A stretch of DNA of 64,000 nucleotides, taken from the NCBI GenBank assembly GCA_001247695.2, contig LGRX02031216.1, positions 18,196 to 82,195 on the forward strand. Reading direction: 5' to 3'. Positions 1 to 11,700 of the stretch are shown here, in pieces. The translations under genes were made by a program, and so were the position numbers. The notes beneath the pieces are model-generated. The model was not told where the DNA came from. It ran no database searches and saw only the letters and a list, made by a program, of their open reading frames with translations. Source of the DNA: Cymbomonas tetramitiformis. Lineage: Eukaryota; Chlorophyta; Pyramimonadophyceae; Pyramimonadales; Pyramimonadaceae. Position 1 is the stretch's first letter, and each line of letters opens with the position of its first letter.

Positions 1-2949
1 AATAATGTAGATAACATCCAGTAAACACATGTGCGTACTGGATGTCAGCGATGGCGATAGTAATGGTAACAGGATTAAACAACATGTTGTAGGGCTGGAT
101 GGAGAATATCTCCAGACCCGAAGGCAGTATCAGTGCTCAATATGCAGCTGGTAACTGCTGAGCACTGCCATATTCACTATCGCTGGAGCAACATCAAAAT
201 CTACATTGCATTATGACAGTTGATGCAGAACTGATCACTCACATGCATGTACCAACTCAGATCAGCAACCATACATGAATTGACAAAAGGTGGTTATGGA
301 CGTACATATACACAAACATTGTGTTGTGTAAAAACTGCTTAGATTACATCTAGCAGTGTCCAGATATATTTGAACATAAAGATATCACTTGATATACTCG
401 TTGTATACATCCAAATATATCTTAGGATCTGACACAACTGTGAATTCATTTACAGTTGATATATCTTAAATATCACCAGAGAGTGCATTTGCCTCCATGG
501 GTTTAAATCAGTAAAACCCAGAAATGTGATCAACCACAGATGTTGATATGCAGCATAATTCACTTTTATGCCATGAAATTTGTCATGTGCAAAGGAAAAG
601 TGATTTGCAGTGTTTCTGTACTTTGCAGTCCACACACACACAGAGATATGTATATATATATACATATACATAAAGCCAAAAACGGCCAAAATAGGTAAAA
701 TCCGTTTGCGATAGATTTGAAAATTGAAAATCGGACCCTATTTTATTTGATAATATGATTTTATACCTATTGAGGTATGAGAAAATCATAATGACACATG
801 TCATATTTCGTGTAACACCCTAGATATTAGGTGTGTAATATGTAGGGGTAAACATATTGGCTGTAACGAAAAATCGGTCAAAATGCTGTACGTGTAATCT
901 TTTGCAAATTCGGGATTGATTTTTTTTTGCTATAATGGATATTTATCTATCAAATAACAATTCCTGAAAGACATAACACGTGTAACACCCTGTAACACCC
1001 TAATATTTGAATGTGTGTGTGAGGGGTATAACGTACCCTCTGAAAATCACCTAACATTCACTTAGGTATTGAATGCAGTTTTGCCTAAAAATCTTGGCAA
1101 AATCGTTATACTGCTTATTTTTTACCAGTATTAGGGTTACTGATAGCAAGTAACACCCTAAACACTGTATTGGGTAATAGGGCCACTGTAACCACACATG
1201 CCCTAAAATGCCGCCATTATTTGGAAAAACTTCGTTTTTTGGCATTATTATATCATGCTAAATCATCGTAGACATGATAATACTACGGGCAACAACCCAA
1301 GAACTGTTGGGCAACAACCCTAAAACTGTAACAGCTGCTTCCTATAAGGACTATAACCTATAAGCTATAAGCTATGAGGTATATAGGCAACTGACTGCCT
1401 ATGTGTTCACACTTCCTCAAGGGGGAAGAAGGTGGATAGGATTCACACATATCCATTTCATATTGGTGGATAGGATTCACATATATCCATTTCATATTCC
1501 GATCTGGTGATTTCTGATGGATTGCTTTTGATAAAATCACTGCATCCACAAGTAACGTTGAAATCTGTACAACGTTAAATCCACCATCGCTAATAAAGTG
1601 TAAACTCGGATGGGAAACTGTATCCCAATGACCATAAGTTGACTTTTGCTCAGCATTTACATTCTCGAGTAAGTTTGAAATGCTGAACTATATACATAAC
1701 ATATAACCTGATACCATGCTTAATTGCATATCCAGGATCAGAAGATGATAGTTATATAATGTATATATATATATCCCACCTGATATACTTTGGCACTATA
1801 GCCGTACATAAGAGTGGGAAGGACAAGTGCATCGTTGTAAGACTGGTTGATATAGTCCCAGTGCTGAAGGCAGAATTTGGCACCCGAATAACAGCTGATA
1901 ACTGTTGGTGACCACCATGCAAGACCTTCCAAGCGTAACTCCTTTGTCCAGAGATGCAAGTGAATTGTTCATAATATGTTGACATCACATAGAAGCATTC
2001 TGATAAAAACCCTATATATTCATATGAGCTGTCATCACTACAATGACATGGGTTTTTGAATCGTCGAAATAAGTACAACTCCGATGAATTCATTAGTACA
2101 GAATAAGCTGTTGGGATTATTCTCCGGCTGGATTGCATTCATTCACAATCCCTGTACATTCCGGTGACAAAATATTGCACTGGACTGATCACCACATTGG
2201 TATAACCTGTGATATATAAGTCACCAGAGAAAGCATTGCAATCAGCACAATGCTGTCTAGACTCACAAAGATGAGTAACATATATTCTCAGATGTAATAA
2301 ATGGAGGCACAATGTGACCTACGCTAAAATCGCGTATGCTCGGGCACTGTATTGTGACCTGCGCTAAGATCGTGTATGCATGGACACAACATGACTTGTG
2401 CCAATGACGTGGACATATTTTATGCCACGACATCACATCTACATCAATAAATCACTCAGAGAGAAGGTGTTGACATTAGTGTACCACCATTATACATATA
2501 GTCATGAGGATTTTAAAGAAGACATAGTCTCTCCGATATTGACAAACATGGTACATATATATATATATCCATGCTCTCTGATCATATATTGATATCCCAC
2601 GGCATATGATGATGGTAATAGCAACCCACTTCGCCGCTGAATGGTAGTGTTGTATTTTATACAGCACATGCATGGGCACTATATGACCCACGCTGATGAC
2701 GTGAATTCGGGCTGCATCCCAAAAACTGCGATGCACCTTTGGTGCAATGGGCTGCAACCCGAGAACTGCTATCCAGCTTCATAGAAAGCTTCCACGTCAT
2801 CACATAGAGGTCGGACCTCTGTTGTATTTAAACGGCGCTTGACAACCGCCTGGCAATACACTTCCTTGAGGGGGGAAGATAGTAAGCTAGAAATACAACT
2901 AAAAACCAAATAAATAATAAAAACAAATAATAAAATAAAACAATTAAGT
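1..2949. other. AT-rich region without a recognisable gene
   Basis: No reading frame here looks protein-like. The DNA holds short dispersed repeats. TGTAACACCCTA-like motifs occur near 811, 980 and 1149. Two copies of a GTGACCTRCGCTAA block lie near 2310 and 2350. A GGGCTGCATCCC...GGTGCAATGGGCTGCAACCC block lies at 2710-2770 and recurs near 6345. Polypurine stretches (around 1420 and 2868) resemble retrotransposon priming tracts. I read this as decayed retrotransposon sequence lying upstream of, or nested with, the chromovirus remnant that starts at about 2950. This is an inference from the repeats, not from a coding match. Confidence 0.5.
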
Positions 2950-3395
2950 TGCATCATTGTTTTTGTTTTGGTAAGCCTGACTATATATAGTCAAACCATG
3001 CAGAACTCTATGAAGCTGACACATATATGTATCAAACATTTCTAAGGTCATCAGCCATGACATACATATGAGCTTGATTTTGAAGACCTAGACATTGTAT
3101 ACATCCAATCTAACATGTATCCAAACAAGAATTGTATATTGACACGGTGCAAGTACTATGGCCTCTGCCACCGATGATCATTAAAAAGGGCAACCATTCT
3201 TGATATTTCATACATATCATCTGATTGTATCATTAAAGGTGTCAAGAGTACTCAATGCAATATGCAGGCTACAGCCTGAGTACAACACCTAGAAAGGTCA
3301 AAGCCACGGAGCTAACCAATGTAGCATAAATGCTAGCTGCCTTGAAGGCTATACAATAAGCCTATTGCCCTTATGTCTTGATATGTATCCGTGTA
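2950..3395 (+). pseudogene. Degenerate chromovirus integrase C-terminus and chromodomain remnant
   Basis: The nucleotide sequence aligns by eye with the reverse complement of 60505-60900, the better preserved minus-strand copy. Matching landmarks are the block ending in GCCTCTGCC at about 3170, GGGCAACCA at 3189, GGTGTCAAG at 3239, ATGCAGGCTAC at 3262, and GTCAAAGCCACGGAGCTAACCAATG near 3300. In the right-hand copy these encode the integrase tail and a chromodomain. Here stops and indels destroy the frame, so nothing is translatable. It is a fossil of the same Ty3/gypsy chromovirus family in the opposite orientation. Confidence 0.65.
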
Positions 3396-6300
3396 TTGGC
3401 ATCTCTTTGAGGTAATTATGCCTACTGAATGAGCCATACCAACCATTTTGTCTTCATTGATCATTACATATCTGATCATATCGCCATTGAGCAAAGCCTA
3501 TTCTGTGAGATTATATATCACGAGACATTTCATTAGTGCACATTAAACAATTATAGTGCAACAAAAATCATCAGCTCTTCATCCTACCAAAAGGTTGAGT
3601 TGTTGTCAATTGATTTTTTAGACACCATTTCTCAGAGGTCTATTCATCATAAAAGACAGAGTCTGTGCAATCATGGCTATTCAGCCTCCAAAATAGCTGA
3701 CATAGCTATCCAGCTTATGACCCAACCGTTGTTAAGCAGCCTCCATGCTATATGGCTGAAAAATGGCAAGCAATCTCTTCGGTCATTCTTGGGCATAGAG
3801 CGATCAAGCACAACTAATCCAGGATGTTTATCCCAACATTCTGCAAGAGTTACTCATGTTTTCCATGTGTCAAGAAAACAGCCAATATACCGCCCTATAA
3901 TGGGAGTCATCTCCTTCAGCGAGGGGAATGGTTATGCTGTAAAGTTGACCAATCTGATCATCATAAAACTGACAGACAGACAGATTTGAAAAAATCGATT
4001 GAAATTTGTATTGAAAATGACTATTCCTTAAGATAAGGTATTGCACCTAAGGGAATAAAGGTTTCATCCTCTGAAATAGGAAAGGAGTTTTTCATTGACT
4101 CTAGTTCCTGAATCCAAAATCACATAGAAAATATGTTCTATCCTGTGCATATAGAAAGTACATTAAATTCAGATTCTGAGCATACAAGTGGATTTGAATG
4201 CACTCAGGTATGTACTGAGTTGCAACTGTCCAAAGTTTTCATTCTGACATCACTATCTTATTGTGGAATAGCATATAATGGTATAAACCATCCACATATA
4301 GATTGACATCATACTTGTGGTTCATATCATTCTGGCACATAAGACAAGCATGCTTCATTAAGAAATGAAAACTCTTTGAAAGTTCATTCTGGAATGTTTA
4401 GAAATTTGTTGCCTCATCCATTAGGCCACGAAGTCTTGGAAAACCCGTAATCTGCATACGGTCTCTAAGCACGGTTCATCCTTATTCTGGAAAGTGACAG
4501 AAATTTTATAAAACAAGTCACAACTCTATCGGATTGAAATGACACATTCATCATTCATACTTCTTTATCATAACAAGTCTCTGAATAGTGTTTGCCCAAA
4601 AATAAAATGGGCACCATTGAGATAAGTGATCATGTGCTGAAGAATATACACATATCACTAAGCAATGCCATGTTCTATTCATAATGACATGACATGTCAG
4701 CCATCCATCAACTACGAAAATACAACTCGTAGTAATTTGTTGTCATTACGGACACTTTTTGATCGACTCTCCATTAGCTTCGATACCAAAGTTAACTTCG
4801 GTACCATCACTGATTTCTTTGTTCATCATGACAATCATTATCCAGAACCACTGTCTAAGTTGGGTACACTATAGTAACCCTGAACTGACAAAGTATGTGG
4901 GCTGCAACCCAACGACTGCATTTGACATCATCTGGCATTTGCCACATTCAAAAACGTCAGGCATATTGTCAATATGACGTAGAAAAAATCAATGTTCATA
5001 TTGACATTGTTACCTCTAAAGCATTCGATGAGTAATCTCAGTCTGATTCTCTATCAAACCATTTTTCACATAACATAATGATTGAATAACATCCTCCATC
5101 ACCATCTGATTGGTTTGATACATCTCTTATTGCGAGGGGAGGAAGAGTATAGATTCATTCATTTTCATACAGCTGCCACAAATTGATTTACATCATTGTG
5201 ATTTGCTTGGAAAATTAAAATTTTTATCAAAAGTTCCAGCATCTGTGTATAGCAGCCATTAAGTTGATGACACGGTACATCATGCCGATTGAAACATCAA
5301 ATGAAGTCTTATTTGACTTACTAACACATGAAGTTCATTATGAAGAAATCATAGATGCATATTTCTCCGACTCTATCATTTATATGAAGGGCACTGACAT
5401 AGGAGAACGATGGTTTTTCAAATGTGAATAAGCTATATTGTAAGCTTACGACCATCACTTTGACGTCAACAGCCTGAGATGCTGATTGTCGAAAATTCAA
5501 GAGTTGAAGGATTTGATGAATCAACCTTGATACATGTGTTTTGATTGATAAATTGTTGATCCATGGTTTCTCCTCAAATCTAGAGAAGCTGGCACACAAG
5601 TTGTTGCCAATGTCTTAAGGAAAGCATCTGAGCAAAGGATTGCTAGTTGTGCCATCAGGCATCGAATTCCATAACAGCAAAGCCGAGTGAGTACTCGCCA
5701 CTCTAGCTATTTGCCCGTCATTCCTTCCAGGTTCATGACAAGAGACAATTCATCAAAGTCATACACCAATGCATAAGTCGCATGCATGGTTGCACAGTTT
5801 GTATCCGAATGCCATTCCATCAAGGTTAAACATCTTGACAGTAACACTAGCCAACCAAAAGCCTTCTTGTCTTCGGATATCTTGAGCATTCTCATTTCCA
5901 ACTCTTTGGACTAGGAAGCATCATGACTGTGTCTCGCCAGGACGCTAATCCTCAAAGCCGCACACTTGAGGCGAGCCTTATGAGACAGTGACCTTTGGCT
6001 TGTGGGGCGTCAACCCCTTATCAAATCCTGAACACTTGTTAACACCTGGATAAATTTAACATGATGCAACTTAAGTGGGATTATAAGTTCTATATAATCA
6101 TATTGTCTACGTATGCTGAAGGCATAATTGCCGCATATGGTTACAATAGGTCGCAGCTTCTATAAATTGTGGCTTCTGAGTCAAAGGCTGATCGGCGATG
6201 ACTTTTGCCAATAATTGCCGACCGAATTATAATCAGGCCGTGGAAACATGTACCCAAGAGGTTTTCGTCCATCGGTCACGTATATATATCAGGGCTGCAT

Positions 6301-6440
6301 CCCAAGAACTGCAGGGCTGCATCCCAAGAATTGCAGGGCTGCATCCCAAAGACTGCGACGCACCTTCGGTGCAATGGGCTGCAACCCGAGAACTGCAGGG
6401 TTATATCCCTAACATTTTTTACCCTGCATCAAATTGATAT
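3396..6440. other. About 3 kb of unidentified AT-rich sequence inserted in the chromovirus remnant
   Basis: In the right-hand copy only about 110 bases separate the end of the chromodomain from the sequence ATTGATCCTTCCTTGCT. Here about 3 kb lies between the corresponding points (about 3390 and 6450). The extra DNA has no convincing gene. Its right edge carries the GGGCTGCATCCC repeats. The most economical reading is a nested insertion of another, non-coding or decayed element. No terminal repeats or target duplication could be identified by eye. Confidence 0.45.
6293..6405 (+). repeat. Tandem GGGCTGCATCCC-AAGAACTGCA repeats
   Basis: Four or five units of about 22 bases follow each other, built on GGGCTGCATCCCAAGAACTG. 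The last part contains a GCACCTTCGGTGC mini-hairpin. The same unit recurs singly near 2710, 2751, 4900 and 7181, and in reverse complement near 59625. More diverged forms occur near 1290. It is thus a dispersed motif tied to this retrotransposon family. Confidence 0.65.
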
Positions 6441-7375
6441 GACAGGAGCAGGAATTGATCCTTCCTTGCTAAAGGTGTAGTGAGCCTTGTTCAAAATCAT
6501 ACCCTTGCACAGATACGCACACATGCGAGATATCATATCCGTGGATAAATAAAAACTGCTAAATGCTACCTTTGCCAAAACCGTGGTTTGTCATCGGATT
6601 CTTGGCCAGTCATCCGAAGCTACCGGAGATATCGACTGAGGTAGACGGAGTTGTGATCCTAAGTTGTGCTTGACAAACATAACTAAATAAATTTCACATT
6701 AGTACGTGGCGAATCCATTCTCACTCATCGCGATAGATGTTCGTCAAAGCGTGCGTACTGGACAAAAATATTGAGGAGTTGAACAGACCGGTAAAGGATT
6801 ATAAGTCCAATTCCGTTAAGCAGGGCCGCTCCGTTTGCATTAAAACAAGCCCCTTTGTTCGTTTATTATCGAAATCGGGCTCCCCATCACCGCCTAGGAT
6901 CCTCCAAAGTAGCTTAAGGAGGGGAGGAAGAGTTGGGTGCACTATATTAGGCCGAGAATCGTTCGAATATAATTCGTTATAATCGTGGGATCATCGATCG
7001 CGCAAAGGCGACGACGGCTAGCGCAAATAATCCGTAACGTAGACTTCGGATGCTTTGAATCGTCTAGCACATACATGATAACGTGTGGATCAATCAGTAA
7101 TCCAGCATAGGGTTGTATCGCGAAAACGCTCTTCATTGAACCTTGGAACGTCACTCAACGATACGATTTCCGGAAAGGTGGGCTGCATCCTAAGGACTGT
7201 ATGGCTAAATGCCTAAGGTGAGGGACTAAAGTGGACTCAGTTTCCCCCAATAACCTAAAAACACCATGAGGGACGCCTCAAATCGGTGTAAAAAGACCGG
7301 TACCAGCAAGAAGCGACAACAACAAAGACATCAAAGACATATACAAAGGTATGCCCGTTGTGAGGTCACAACTCT

Positions 7376-7391
7376 CTTAAGAGGGGAGATC
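7376..7391 (+). promoter_or_regulatory. Polypurine tract before the 3' LTR
   Basis: The sequence CTTAAGAGGGGAGATC lies directly before the LTR start TGTCAGGG. The same arrangement (AAGAGGGGAGATC then TGTCAGGG) is found on the minus strand at about 59458-59444. A purine run abutting a TG-starting LTR is the usual plus-strand priming site of LTR retrotransposons. Confidence 0.6.
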
Positions 7392-7872
7392 TGTCAGGGT
7401 TATGACCGATGACATATGTGTCATACATGTCATACGTGTCATACCTGTCATACATGTCATACCATGTCATGTCATGTCATGTCATGTCATGTCATATATT
7501 ATTATGACAGTCGACATTATGGTCGATCATGACTGTACAGGTCGAGTCGCGCCATACATTTATGACAGTCGTCAGTACGGTCGACGATGACTGTACATGT
7601 CGCCAGATGATTATGTCATATCATCAGGCATCCCTGTCATCGAGAGTTCGTATGATTGAACTCGAAGATGACAAAGCAAAGATACATCTTGTCGATTCTT
7701 CAAGAACCATCTTTCGCTTTAGCATGCACGGAACATGCATGCGCAGCACGAACGAACTAGTCGTTTATACAATGCTGGTCGTTCAACCTACGTCTCGGGT
7801 TCACAACCCAATGGCGGTACCATCAAAGATGATGGGAGACGTAGGTACTTAAGTGAGGAAGCGTTGTGCTTC
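7392..7872 (+). repeat. Long terminal repeat (3' LTR, truncated by N gap)
   Basis: The LTR starts with TGTCAGGGTTATGACCGATG and contains a block of CATGT/TCATA pentamer-like repeats (about 7400-7500). It contains two related GACAGTCG...GGTCGA...GACTGTACA segments, then a stretch ending GAGGAAGCGTTGTGCTTC just before the Ns. The minus-strand copy at 59444-58880 is colinear with several small indels, which shows that this is a repeated terminal unit. The right end is hidden by the gap. Confidence 0.65.
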
Positions 7873-8349
7873 NNNNNNNNNNNNNNNNNNNNNNNNNNNN
7901 NNNNNNNNNNNNNNNNNNNNNNNNNNNNNNNNNNNNNNNNNNNNNNNNNNNNNNNNNNNNNNNNNNNNNNNNNNNNNNNNNNNNNNNNNNNNNNNNNNNN
8001 NNNNNNNNNNNNNNNNNNNNNNNNNNNNNNNNNNNNNNNNNNNNNNNNNNNNNNNNNNNNNNNNNNNNNNNNNNNNNNNNNNNNNNNNNNNNNNNNNNNN
8101 NNNNNNNNNNNNNNNNNNNNNNNNNNNNNNNNNNNNNNNNNNNNNNNNNNNNNNNNNNNNNNNNNNNNNNNNNNNNNNNNNNNNNNNNNNNNNNNNNNNN
8201 NNNNNNNNNNNNNNNNNNNNNNNNNNNNNNNNNNNNNNNNNNNNNNNNNNNNNNNNNNNNNNNNNNNNNNNNNNNNNNNNNNNNNNNNNNNNNNNNNNNN
8301 NNNNNNNNNNNNNNNNNNNNNNNNNNNNNNNNNNNNNNNNNNNNNNNNN
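7873..8349. other. Assembly gap (477 Ns)
   Basis: The bases are all N. By analogy with the minus-strand LTR, the gap should hold the remaining LTR end and the junction to flanking DNA. Confidence 1.
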
Positions 8350-8550
8350 TGTGTGCATTTGGGATCACGGCACCGAACGTGCCATCGGAGGTATATTGGG
8401 ATGGATACCGCGGATATATCCGATCACAAGTACATGTCATTCGGCTTTGTCCAGCTAAACATGAATGTCTAGTTGTGAAATCACATATGATCGACCATAT
8501 TTGAGACCATTCGATGTGCATTATGGTGTTAACAAACTACGCTATGGTTA

Positions 8551-8581
8551 ACCCACCGTAAGGCGTTCTTACGGTGGGTTA
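8551..8581. repeat. Perfect short hairpin
   Basis: A 13-bp perfect inverted repeat (AACCCACCGTAAG at 8551-8563 and its complement at 8569-8581) flanks a 5-base loop. It lies just after the apparent stop, or splice donor, of the interrupted minus-strand frame. It could be a transposon terminus or an RNA hairpin; the sequence does not decide. Confidence 0.6.
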
Positions 8582-9138
8582 CCCCACCTTGAGCCCAATA
8601 GACATAAAAGCGTAAGAAAGCTGTTCTCGAAACTCCTCCTCGCGGCCCTCCTCCACAGCAGAGCTCTATATCGGTTTGGTTTTTCGGTATCGATACAATC
8701 CGATATCCGAAAAACGGTATCGATAATCGGCACAATCGATAAATAATCGATTACTTGGACATTTATATGTAATTTGTTATAAATTAAATATGAAACACCA
8801 AAACCTGCACAATCGATAGTTAGACATTGCAATCCGATAATCGGCGATAAATACGATATATCGATAGTGTCGGTTATCGGAAATATCGATATAGAGCCTT
8901 GCTCCACAAGCGCAGTAACCAAAACGTCGGGGTCATTGAAGAAATCAAAAGCCGTTGGAGCCTCAATCGTTGATGTCGGTTTCGCACGCAAGGACGAAGT
9001 CCCCACAATGCGGCGGGGTCGAGCACTCGAAGATGGTGTGGAGTGCGAGGCGGTCGGTGACGGGGATGGAGACGCACCAGTACGTGCACGTGCTGCACGA
9101 AATGCGGAGCCAACTGTCTCACGTCGGGCGGAAGCCAT
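8578..9138 (-). pseudogene. Unknown Ser/Pro/Arg-rich protein, frame interrupted by a MITE
   Basis: On the minus strand a protein-like start at 9138 (MASARRETVGSAF...) gives an Arg/Ser/Pro-rich N-terminus. It continues into a more ordered acidic segment (FDFFNDPDVLVTALVEQG) ending near 8898. There an inverted-repeat element begins. Beyond it (about 8655-8578) the frame AVEEGREEEFREQLSYAFMS resumes in another phase and ends at TAA or a possible GTGGGG splice donor. The natural reading is a protein of at least about 105 residues split by the insertion. I do not recognise the family. The N-terminus resembles gag-like or DNA-binding leader peptides of transposons in such genomes, so a mobile-element origin is possible. 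Confidence 0.4.
8663..8897. mobile_element. MITE-like element with ATCGAT-rich inverted arms
   Basis: The ends GCTCTATATCG (8663) and CGATATAGAGC (to 8897) are perfect inverted repeats. The arms are rich in ATCGATA/TATCGAT motifs and can fold back. At about 235 bp with no coding capacity, it fits a miniature inverted-repeat transposable element. No clear target-site duplication is visible. It splits the minus-strand frame described at 8578-9138. Confidence 0.6.
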
Positions 9139-9195
9139 GTCGGGTAAAAAATATTGTCGGTCCAGTTGAGTGGTAACGCACGAAAAAGTGCGCTA

Positions 9196-9306
9196 GATGT
9201 CGGTACTAAAAGATGTCGGTACTAAGGGTGACCGCTGCGAAGGCAAGGAGGTCGATGTCGGCAGTAAATTGTCGGAAGATGTCGGTACTAAAAAAGATGT
9301 CGGATA
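9196..9306 (+). repeat. Degenerate AGATGTCGGTACTAA tandem repeat
   Basis: Four to five imperfect units of about 16 bases built on AGATGTCGGTACTAAA occur, with short spacers, close to the start of the interrupted minus-strand frame. No gene is visible between here and about 10050. Confidence 0.5.
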
Positions 9307-10053
9307 GAATCGCAGGGCGCGAAGCGGACGGAGAACGGAAGAAACAACACCTTCTGAACGTTGGTGGGTCCAGACCTGATGTGAAAGCAGATAATATTAT
9401 ATATATGCTTGCACTGAAAAAATGATAAGCAGTGAGATAGGGTTTCGGTTCTCGGCTAAAGTCGAATTAAACTGTAAGATAGTCGGGCTTTACGCTAACG
9501 GACCGGAACACCGACGAACTGAGCAGACAACAGGCACTGCAAGTGTCATCCGAGCAGGCGAGGGGTGACACAGGGCACCACTGACCTCCCCCCTTATGGG
9601 GGGTGAAAGTCAGTGTTCCCATGAAGCAGGCAGGAAAAATGAGTGTCGTTCGAAACACGAAATTGCAAGTTTTAAAGCAACACCAGCGATACCACCGCGC
9701 GGAGATGAACAGACGGAGACGCTTGTGATCGCAATTCAGAAACGATCTGGCTTCCTGAATCCTGATGACGCGTCATCGCCGTGATGATGATGGGAGAATG
9801 CCAAGGATCAACAGTAGTGACACTGTAGGCCTGAGACCGCGAGATGCTCAGGCGAGGGAACTTGTTGTTGTTCTCGACTCTCCCCCCAACGATTGCTCTA
9901 CATTCACAAGGGCACATTTTGTACAGACTTTCGTGGCACATTGGTATGTATTGTCCGCCACCTCCAAAGTCATATGCAAGTGCATTTTTGTTATTGCAAG
10001 TTCTGCTGAAACGCCCGTCCAACTGCATCTTGCTTCAGGGAAACGTCAAAGCA

Positions 10054-11700
10054 ATGCCGGAGCTCGACGCCGAAGCTGTACGACGGGAAATGGCAGGGGA
10101 TCATAAGTCTCCTTCCAACTTCGTGACCGAGCCCGTGGTTTGGGAAGCTGACCCATTCTATGAAGCGGCTGAACAAGTGCAGGTGTTGTGCCGAAAGCGT
10201 TCTGCGCCTTGCTTCCTCCTCAGCCTACCCAAGAGCCGTTTTGTTTTGTGAGAGCGACGTTGTCACGATGTTACGAGGGAAAGTGCAGTGTCTATATGCT
10301 GTCTTTGATGCAGGCTTGTCTCAGGGCAGAGTTGATAGCCGTTCTCGCACCGACAACTATGATCTTTTGTGCAAATTGCTGATCTGTAGGTACCGTATTA
10401 GCCGCGCATACACCTTCTTTTGACACGTCAAGTTTCTCTTTCATCGTTTGATAATCTGACTGACGCTGAAGTTCTTGGCGGCTGATGCACCCAGGTTGAC
10501 CTGGACGACCTGCAAGGTTCGATGTCTTCATTGCGCCGTGCATCAGCGGAAGAACGACGAAATTCTGATTTTGAGTTCGAAAAGGGCGAAATTGTTGCGG
10601 GTTGTGACAGCATCCAGCAAGAGGTCTGGCAGCTAATGCCTTTTCTCTTGCCTTCTCAAATCGCCCTACGCCTGTCTACAGCCCCTCCATAGGCAGTGCC
10701 AGTCACATCACGAAAATCCCATCGCACAGACGCGGCTTTTCAGAGACAGTGTTCGCTTAGGAGTAGGCGGACACCACTGTCGAAACCCTTGTGCAACCGA
10801 TAGAACCCTAACCTCGCAAAGAACAGGTTAGGGTTCAGTGTACATTCCGGTTAGAGCCGTTTCGTCCTTGTATGTAGTTACTCGCTGGGCTTTCGAACAG
10901 GTGAACGATTTCCTGGAAGTCCTAAGAATCACTGGGCAGAAGCTGGACCAGTTCCATATTTCCCCCGAAGAACTTGAGCGGAGATACCAGTTCGTCAACG
11001 CGCTCAAGAAGCAGGTACGGGTCCACCAACGCGAACGCGACACCAGGGACGACCTCCGCCATCGAGGCCTCATCAGGTCGAAACGGATCTGAAGCACGTG
11101 GTCTCAAATTGCAACCACTAACTGTGCTAGGGGTGTTTGAAGTAGAGTGCCTTGTTTCGCAGCAGTCCTCGAACGTTTTGACTCAGCACTTATTCAGACG
11201 ATAGCACCGGTTCGCCTCGCCTTGTCCCAATCCGGCAGGGACGCAACGCAAGGCGCCGTTGCTGTGGATGCGTTCTGCTTTTCGAGGAAGGCGGCACGGC
11301 TTGTTGAGCTTCCCCGCTTTTAAGGCCGATGCGTATTAGCAGGTCAGCATCCCAGTCGGAAGGTGGGGAAAGGCCGGATGACGCCCCGAGAAGGGGGGCG
11401 ATTGGAGACGCCGACTGCTGTGGATGCTGGGCCACGCCCCACGGCATTTCGCGGAGAAGGTGGGGCTGAAACGAGTTTGGAGTCTGACGTGGTAGTGGGG
11501 CTTAACCGCGGGGCAGCTGGCCGACATTCGGGCTGAAGTGAAGACCCTGCTTCGCACACCGGCTTCAAGCACTGGCCCTGGCGAGGCTGCAGCAGAGATC
11601 AAGGGCGAGGATGGGCAGAACGAGAGTCCCACTTCGGAGATTCGAGACGAAGTCGTCGAAGTATCCAAACCAGTGGAAAAACCCACAGGCAAGGAAGGAG
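10054..11700 (+). CDS. Syntaxin-6/SYP61 N-terminal-domain-like protein, partial, at least 4 exons
   Basis: Four candidate exons, 10054-10182, 10495-10623, 10901-11014 and 11517-about 11700, are bounded by AG/GT sites and all join in phase 0. The first starts at an ATG (MPELDAEAVRR...) and ends in DPFYEAAEQVQ. This resembles the DPFF...VQ start of syntaxin-6 family t-SNAREs. Exons 2-3 join as IQQE-VNDFLEVLRITGQKL and then FHISPEELERRYQFVNALKKQ. That matches in layout the syntaxin-6 helix that ends with '[20 protein letters not shown]'. Exon 4 (LADIRAEVKTLL...) continues the helix and passes into a Ser/Glu-rich linker. In the family this three-helix domain regulates SNARE pairing at the trans-Golgi/endosome. 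I could not find the SNARE coiled coil or membrane anchor downstream, where low-complexity DNA and a minisatellite follow. The gene may therefore be truncated, or those exons are missed. The identity rests on short motifs. Confidence 0.5.

Larger units (their letters stand above)
2950..7872 (+). mobile_element. Degenerate Ty3/gypsy chromovirus, left copy (plus strand)
   Basis: The copy comprises the integrase/chromodomain remnant (2950-3395), a 3 kb insertion, an untranslated internal stretch (6450-7390), a polypurine tract and a 3' LTR running into the assembly gap. The stretch 6450-7872 matches the reverse complement of 58980-60370 along its whole length by eye, including AGCCTTGT...CATACCCTTGCACAG, TTGTCAAGCA/GCTTGACAA and the LTR start. 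Upstream gag, protease and reverse transcriptase could not be recognised. The coding capacity is destroyed. The element is convergent with the right-hand copy. Confidence 0.65.

Noticed and set aside
3600..3989. A 129-codon plus-strand frame
   Set aside because: It lies in the AT-rich inserted DNA, its composition is not protein-like, and it has no motif or splice context.
6293..6405. A CRISPR-like array of direct repeats
   Set aside because: Units are back to back without unique spacers and the genome is eukaryotic.
7735..8521. Frames spanning the N gap
   Set aside because: They are made almost entirely of unknown residues and have no meaning.
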